Source: Synergistales bacterium
Lineage (GTDB): Bacteria; Synergistota; Synergistia; Synergistales; Aminithiophilaceae
Length of the DNA stretch: 64,000 nucleotides
Direction: 5' to 3'
Assembly: GCA_018433595.1 (NCBI GenBank)
Contig: JAHDQY010000009.1
Location: 1 to 64,000 of the forward strand
A model generated the notes under the pieces. That model ran no database searches. It was not told where the DNA came from and saw only the letters and a list, made by a program, of their open reading frames with translations. The position numbers and the translations under genes are program-made. Shown here piece by piece: positions 60,354-64,000 of the stretch (position 1 is the first letter of the stretch; each line of letters begins with the position of its first letter).

Positions 60354-60800
60354 GTGGAAGAGCGTTTCGTCAAGGGGGTTCTGGCTCCGGAGCCGTCGGA
60401 TCGGCTTCTCGCGGCGCCGGTCTTTTCCGTCGACGTGGAGATCTTCGAGAAGGGAATCCTCCGGCGCCCCACCTACCGTTTCTCACGGCTCTGGATCGAC
60501 GGGCTTACGGGGAGGGAGCTTCCTCTCTCACAGGAACCGGAGCCGGACGAGGGGTTTCGGGAGGTCCAGTCCATCCCGCCGAAACTGACGGTTCAGCAGG
60601 TTCTCCTGGCAGCCGGAAACAGCCGCTGCGGTGCACCCGAGGGGTGGAGAGGCTGGGGGCGCTACGTCTCCGTCCACGTCCGGAAGGAATCGCTTGTCCT
60701 GAACTGGAGACTGCTTCTCCTGAGGGACGGCAGGATATTCGACGATCTGACGGGTGACGAACACGAGCTGGGACTCCTGGCGTCCTTCTTCGGAGCTTGA
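60354..60800 (+). CDS. Hypothetical protein
   Basis: A 148-residue soluble protein that I do not recognise. GTG 60354 follows ggggggatgtccc. It begins EERFVKGVLAPEPSDRLLAA, then strands FSVDVEIFEKGILRRPTYRF, SRLWIDGLTGRELPLS, and a C-terminal WGRYVSVHVRKESLVLNW with LLLLRDGRIFDDLTGDEHEL. No signal peptide, membrane segment or cysteine motif. Codon use matches core genes, so it is probably a resident lineage-specific gene. It lies between SRP RNA and a convergent repressor gene. Confidence 0.7.
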   Translation: MEERFVKGVLAPEPSDRLLAAPVFSVDVEIFEKGILRRPTYRFSRLWIDGLTGRELPLSQEPEPDEGFREVQSIPPKLTVQQVLLAAGNSRCGAPEGWRGWGRYVSVHVRKESLVLNWRLLLLRDGRIFDDLTGDEHELGLLASFFGA

Positions 60801-60856
60801 CGGGCAGGGCTGATTTGCCGTCTCCGATCATTGCTTGCATGAGCGGGTTCCATCGG

Positions 60857-61192
60857 TCAGTCTTCGTGTCCGTCCGAGGACTCCGGGGTGCCTGAGGGGA
60901 TGGGGGCGATGTCGATAAGGGTGCTGATGAGGCTTTCCATCTCGCTCAGATCGGTCTTTCCCTCTTCGGCGAGGCACTTTCTCACGTAGTTTTTGAGGAT
61001 TTCGATGCAGGCTTGCTGCATGGCCTTCCGGGCTGCCGACAGCTGGACCAGGATGGAATGGCAGGGCTTGTCCTCGATGATCATGCGCTGAATGCCGCGT
61101 AGCTGGCCCTCGACCCTCTTGAGCCGGTTCAACATGGCCTTGCGCTCCGGTGAGAGGTGATCCAGCTCTTTGATAAGCGACTTTTTGGGCAC
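60857..61192 (-). CDS. CsoR/RcnR/CstR-family transcriptional repressor, His-less (CstR-like)
   Basis: All-helical DUF156 repressor of 111 residues (ERKAMLNRLKRVEGQLRGIQ near the start). In copper-sensing CsoR the ligands are Cys, His and Cys spaced 25 and 4 residues. Here the equivalent positions are Cys44, Tyr69 and Cys73, so the His is lost while both Cys remain. That Cys-Cys pattern, 29 residues apart, is the one used by persulfide-sensing CstR. Another Cys (62) is extra. No sulfur or copper gene follows; it converges with the hypothetical gene. A palindrome-like element upstream (61220-61244) may be its operator. Confidence 0.85.
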   Translation of the reverse strand: MPKKSLIKELDHLSPERKAMLNRLKRVEGQLRGIQRMIIEDKPCHSILVQLSAARKAMQQACIEILKNYVRKCLAEEGKTDLSEMESLISTLIDIAPIPSGTPESSDGHED

Positions 61193-61219
61193 GGTGCAGC
61201 CTCCTTATCCGATTGAGTT

Positions 61220-61244
61220 AGAGTATACGAATACGGGGTATATA
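61220..61244. promoter_or_regulatory. Candidate operator of the CsoR/CstR-like repressor
   Basis: gtatac (61221-61226) and gtatatac (61236-61243) flank a cgggg block just upstream of the repressor start and of the rpsB promoter. AT-rich arms around a G/C tract are the usual style of CsoR-family operators. Overlap with the minus-strand -10 (tatact at about 61225-61220) would suit autoregulation. Confidence 0.45.
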
Positions 61245-61259
61245 CTAACGGTCCGAGTG

Positions 61260-61289
61260 TTGATGGTCAAGCTTCGGCTGTGATATACT
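61260..61289 (+). promoter_or_regulatory. rpsB operon promoter
   Basis: TTGATG (61260-61265), 18-base spacer, TATACT (61284-61289) with an extended -10 TG at 61281. It gives a leader of about 100 nt before rpsB, which contains inverted segments (cctcccttcgggagg, 61336-61350). Confidence 0.65.
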
Positions 61290-61398
61290 TCCCGTTGGCC
61301 CTTATCACACACACGTCCCGATGCTTTCGGCGTTGCCTCCCTTCGGGAGGATCCGGGAGCAGAGGAAGGGCGTGGAGGGGAAAACAAAAGGAGGAGAC

Positions 61399-62238
61399 AT
61401 GATGGGAATCGTAACGATGAAGCAGCTCCTGGAGTGCGGCGTTCACTTCGGACATCAGACGAGGCGCTGGAACCCGAAGATGAAGCCTTACATCTTCACG
61501 GAGCGGAACGGTGTCTACATTGTCGATCTTCAGAAGACCGTCAAAGGCCTGGAGAAGGCCTATGACTTCCTGCGCGAGGTCTCCAAGGGCGGTGGGACGG
61601 TGCTCTTCGTTGGCACCAAGCGCCAGGCTCAGGAAACGATCCGTGAAGAGGCCCTTCGCGCAGGCATGCACTACATCAACCAGCGCTGGCTGGGTGGGCT
61701 GATGACTAATTTCCCCACCATTCGCAAGCGGGTCAGCCGCATGGTGGAGCTCCAGAAGATGGAAGAGGATGGATCCTACGAGAAGATGCCCAAGAAGGAA
61801 GTTGTCCAGCTCCGCAAGATGCGGGAAAAGCTGGAGAAATACCTTCTCGGCATTCGCGATATGAAGGATACGCCCGATGCCGTCTTCGTCATCGACCCCC
61901 GCCGGGAGGAGATCGCCATCCGCGAGGCCCGCAAGCTGGGCATTCCTGTCATTGCCATCGTCGATACCAACTGCGACCCTGAGATCATCGACTTCCCCAT
62001 CCCCGGAAATGACGACGCCATCCGTGCCATCAAGCTGATGACGAAGCTCATGGCTGATGCCATCGTCGAGGGCCGCCAGGGTGCCGATGGCGATGTCGCC
62101 TCTGATGCCGAGGGGGGCGAAGAGGAAGAGGGCGTTGAGATCGAGATTCGGGAGAAACTTCACGAAACCTACGGAGAGGTTGGCGAGAAGCTCGTCAAGG
62201 AAGTCATCGAAGAGCACAAAGGCTGGAAGGAGGCCTAG
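61399..62238 (+). CDS. rpsB: 30S ribosomal protein S2
   Basis: S2 of 279 residues, including the signature region ([70 protein letters not shown]-like [20 protein letters not shown]). The last 50 residues are an acidic and charged extension ([17 protein letters not shown]) beyond the usual 230-residue core. aaaaggaggagac precedes the ATG; a second ATG follows at 61402. First gene of the conserved rpsB-tsf-pyrH-frr cluster; tsf follows after 4 bases. Confidence 0.97.
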   Translation: MMGIVTMKQLLECGVHFGHQTRRWNPKMKPYIFTERNGVYIVDLQKTVKGLEKAYDFLREVSKGGGTVLFVGTKRQAQETIREEALRAGMHYINQRWLGGLMTNFPTIRKRVSRMVELQKMEEDGSYEKMPKKEVVQLRKMREKLEKYLLGIRDMKDTPDAVFVIDPRREEIAIREARKLGIPVIAIVDTNCDPEIIDFPIPGNDDAIRAIKLMTKLMADAIVEGRQGADGDVASDAEGGEEEEGVEIEIREKLHETYGEVGEKLVKEVIEEHKGWKEA

Positions 62239-62242
62239 ATTT

Positions 62243-62836
62243 ATGGCTGTCGACATGGAAGCGGTAAAAGAACTCAGATCGATGAGCGGCGCCGGCGTCC
62301 TTGACTGCAAGAAGGCTCTTGCCGAGAGCAGTGGAGATGTACAGAAGGCCGCCGATCTTCTTCGCGAAAAGGGGCTTGCCAAGGCGGCGAAGAAGACGGA
62401 GCGTACGGCTTCCCAGGGCATGATCTTCAGCTACATCCACACCAATGGCAAGATCGGAACCTTGGTCGAGCTCAATTGCGAGACCGACTTCGTCGCCCGC
62501 ACCGACGAATTCCAGGCTCTGGGGCATGAGATCGCCATGCATGTCGCCGCTTCGGCTCCTCTGTTCCTCGTGCCCGAGGATGTCCCTGCCGACGTCATCG
62601 AGAAAGAGAAAGAGATCTTCAAGGCTCAGGCCCTGGAAGAGGGCAAGCCGGCCCACATCATCGAGAAGATCGCCGAAGGCCGGGCCAAGAAGTACTACGA
62701 AGAGAACTGCCTTCTTGAGCAGCCCTACATCCGTGACCAGGACAAGAAGATTCGCGACCTGGTCATGGAGGGAATCGCCAAGCTCGGAGAGAACCTCGTT
62801 ATCCGACGTTTTTCCCGGTTTTCCATAGGAGAATAA
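62243..62836 (+). CDS. tsf: Elongation factor Ts
   Basis: Exchange factor for EF-Tu. The 197-residue product is the short form (as in Thermus) with the N-terminal UBA-like part (VKELRSMSGAGVLDCKKALA, ESSGDVQKAADLLREKG), the core (VELNCETDFVARTDEFQALG) and a C-terminal QPYIRDQDKKIRDLVMEGIA. One dimerisation subdomain of the E. coli protein is absent, a normal variant. Its ribosome site lies within the end of rpsB, so the two are coupled. A terminator follows. Confidence 0.96.
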   Translation: MAVDMEAVKELRSMSGAGVLDCKKALAESSGDVQKAADLLREKGLAKAAKKTERTASQGMIFSYIHTNGKIGTLVELNCETDFVARTDEFQALGHEIAMHVAASAPLFLVPEDVPADVIEKEKEIFKAQALEEGKPAHIIEKIAEGRAKKYYEENCLLEQPYIRDQDKKIRDLVMEGIAKLGENLVIRRFSRFSIGE

Positions 62837-62845
62837 CCCTTTCCG

Positions 62846-62878
62846 AAAGGGGCGAGGCGAAAGCCCCGCCCCTTTTTT
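62846..62878 (+). terminator. Terminator after tsf
   Basis: aaaggggcg-a-ggc pairs with gcc-c-cgcccctttt around gaaa, followed by T6. Lies between tsf and pyrH, so read-through or an internal promoter must serve pyrH-frr. Confidence 0.8.
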
Positions 62879-62928
62879 AATCAGCTTTCCTGTTCGTGCC
62901 TACCTTCTCTGCCAGGAGGTTTTATCTC

Positions 62929-63642
62929 ATGGGGCCTTATAAACGTGTACTTCTCAAACTCTCCGGTGAAATCCTCGCCGGCGAAGCCGGTTTCGGCCTC
63001 GATCTCGAGGCGGTGCAGAAGATTGCCCGTAACATTGCGGAGGTAGCCGGAGCCGGCCTCAAGATTGCCCTTGTCGTCGGCGGGGGCAACATCTTCCGAG
63101 GCATTCAGGCTGTGGATAAGGGATTCGACAGGGCTCAGGCCGATAATATGGGAATGCTGGCGACGGTCATCAATGCTCTGGCCCTTCAGGACGCCCTGGA
63201 GCGACTAGGCGTCGCTACGCGGGTTCAAACGGCCATCGAGATGCGGGAGCTTGCCGAGCCCTTCATTCGCCGCAAGGCTCTGAGTCACCTGGAAAAGGGA
63301 CGTGTCGTGATTTTTGCCGCGGGAACGGGTTCCCCCTACTTCTCGACCGATACGGCTGCGGCTCTTCGTGCGGCTGAAATCGGCGCCGACTGCGTCCTGA
63401 AGGGGACCAAGGTTGACGGTATCTACGACAAGGACCCCGTCAAGCACCCCGAGGCGAAGCGTTACGCGAACCTCACCTACCTCGATGCCCTCCAGCGGCA
63501 GCTCAAGGTGATGGATGCTGCGGCATTCTCTCTCTGCATGGAGAACGGAATCCCCATCGTCGTCTTCAATATCAACGGCGAGGGTAACCTGAAGAAACTC
63601 CTCGTCGATGGACAAAACGTCGGAACTCTCGTAACCTCTTAA
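62929..63642 (+). CDS. pyrH: UMP kinase
   Basis: Phosphorylates UMP to UDP. The 237-residue hexameric kinase of the amino-acid-kinase fold shows [80 protein letters not shown] and [20 protein letters not shown]. The site ccaggaggttttatctc precedes ATG 62929. Usual position between tsf and frr. Confidence 0.97.
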   Translation: MGPYKRVLLKLSGEILAGEAGFGLDLEAVQKIARNIAEVAGAGLKIALVVGGGNIFRGIQAVDKGFDRAQADNMGMLATVINALALQDALERLGVATRVQTAIEMRELAEPFIRRKALSHLEKGRVVIFAAGTGSPYFSTDTAAALRAAEIGADCVLKGTKVDGIYDKDPVKHPEAKRYANLTYLDALQRQLKVMDAAAFSLCMENGIPIVVFNINGEGNLKKLLVDGQNVGTLVTS

Positions 63643-63661
63643 GGGAAAGGAGTGAAGAGCG

Positions 63662-64000
63662 ATGCCGATGGATGAAATGGCCAAACTGAAGCAGCAGATG
63701 GAAAAGACCGTCGAACACCTCAAAAGCGAGTATCTTGGCATTCGCACCGGCCGGGCCCACCCTGCTCTGGTTGAGGAGATCAAAGTGGACTACTATGGCT
63801 CGCAGACTCCCATCAAACAGATGGGGAGCGTTACTGTCCCCGATCCTCGCCAGCTGCTGATAACCCCTTGGGATAAAACAGCCCTCAAGGCGATCGAAAA
63901 GGGGATTCTGGCCTCATCTCTCGGTGTTACGCCCGTTGTCGACGGCGAGGTGATCCGTCTGACCTTGCCGGAACTGACGCGGCAGCGTCGCATCGACCTG
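63662..64000 (+). CDS. frr: Ribosome recycling factor, 3' end outside the window
   Basis: With EF-G splits the terminated ribosome. The first 113 residues are present: MDEMAKLKQQMEKTVEHLKS, YLGIRTGRAHPALVEEIKVD, YYGSQTPIKQMGSVTVPDPR, LLITPWDKTALKAIEKGI and RLTLPELTRQRRIDL, all standard Frr blocks covering the first long helix and domain II. The frame is open to the last base. ATG 63662 follows aaaggagtgaagagcg, 19 bases after pyrH. Confidence 0.96.
   Translation, partial: MPMDEMAKLKQQMEKTVEHLKSEYLGIRTGRAHPALVEEIKVDYYGSQTPIKQMGSVTVPDPRQLLITPWDKTALKAIEKGILASSLGVTPVVDGEVIRLTLPELTRQRRIDL

Overview
The window looks like chromosome of an anaerobic, amino-acid-fermenting bacterium of about 60 % GC. 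Protein style and gene content fit the phylum Synergistota best: an ISNCY-type transposase, HydF for [FeFe]-hydrogenase maturation, aspartate ammonia-lyase with malic enzyme, a Cat1-type CoA-transferase, and NSS and SSS sodium symporters. The phylum call is inference from recognised families; no 16S rRNA is present.

Layout. 1-1186: 5' part of an ISNCY-family insertion sequence. 1211-2132: smpB with a near-consensus promoter, then ssrA (tmRNA) and its terminator. 2134-14430: a defence island directly behind tmRNA. hsdM, hsdS, a two-gene Kiwa module (KwaA-like, KwaB/DUF4868), two gene remnants, an AlbA/Schlafen-type ATP-binding protein and hsdR form one tightly packed array in which six junctions are 4-base ATGA overlaps. 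A small SH3-like ORF, an orphan Wadjet JetD with an apparent N-terminal frameshift and a helix-hairpin-helix protein follow. An IS5-type transposase remnant closes the island. 14947-22519: mixed small genes, ilvE, and a clearly AT-richer aspA/malic-enzyme pair that looks transferred. 22750-30249: hydF, a cupin, an NSS symporter behind a short ORF and terminator, prfC, an acetyl-CoA hydrolase/transferase and nagB. 30257-38115: a minus-strand-rich block with an M41-like peptidase, a diguanylate cyclase, an orphan CitB-type response regulator, an EEP nuclease, a 5'-nucleotidase and CorA; one plus-strand omega-amidase interrupts it. 38576-47708: PQ-loop protein, adenine deaminase, cation:proton antiporter with a PII-like partner, a TetM-like GTPase, rsgA, and two decayed small genes. 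47769-53411: tRNA-Arg, gpt and a BMP-type purine/nucleoside ABC importer. 53492-59795: PanF/YhdT, ABC-F, nitroreductase, YbaK, SpeD, TadA. 59853-60335: two tRNA-Ser genes and SRP RNA. 60354-64000: a hypothetical gene, a CsoR/CstR-like repressor, and the conserved rpsB-tsf-pyrH-frr cluster, with frr cut by the window end.

How the genes work together. Several belong to purine salvage (nucleoside importer, gpt, ade, 5'-nucleotidase). Others belong to amino-acid catabolism with sodium-coupled uptake (NSS, PanF, ilvE, aspA, malic enzyme, CoA-transferase). The translation set covers smpB/ssrA, prfC, rsgA, tadA, rpsB, tsf, frr and SRP RNA.

The most interesting region is 2579-14273. A Kiwa system sits inside a type I restriction operon. 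The adjacent ATP-binding gene carries four perfect 11-bp repeats that can shift its frame just upstream of the overlapping hsdR start, so restriction might be phase-variable.
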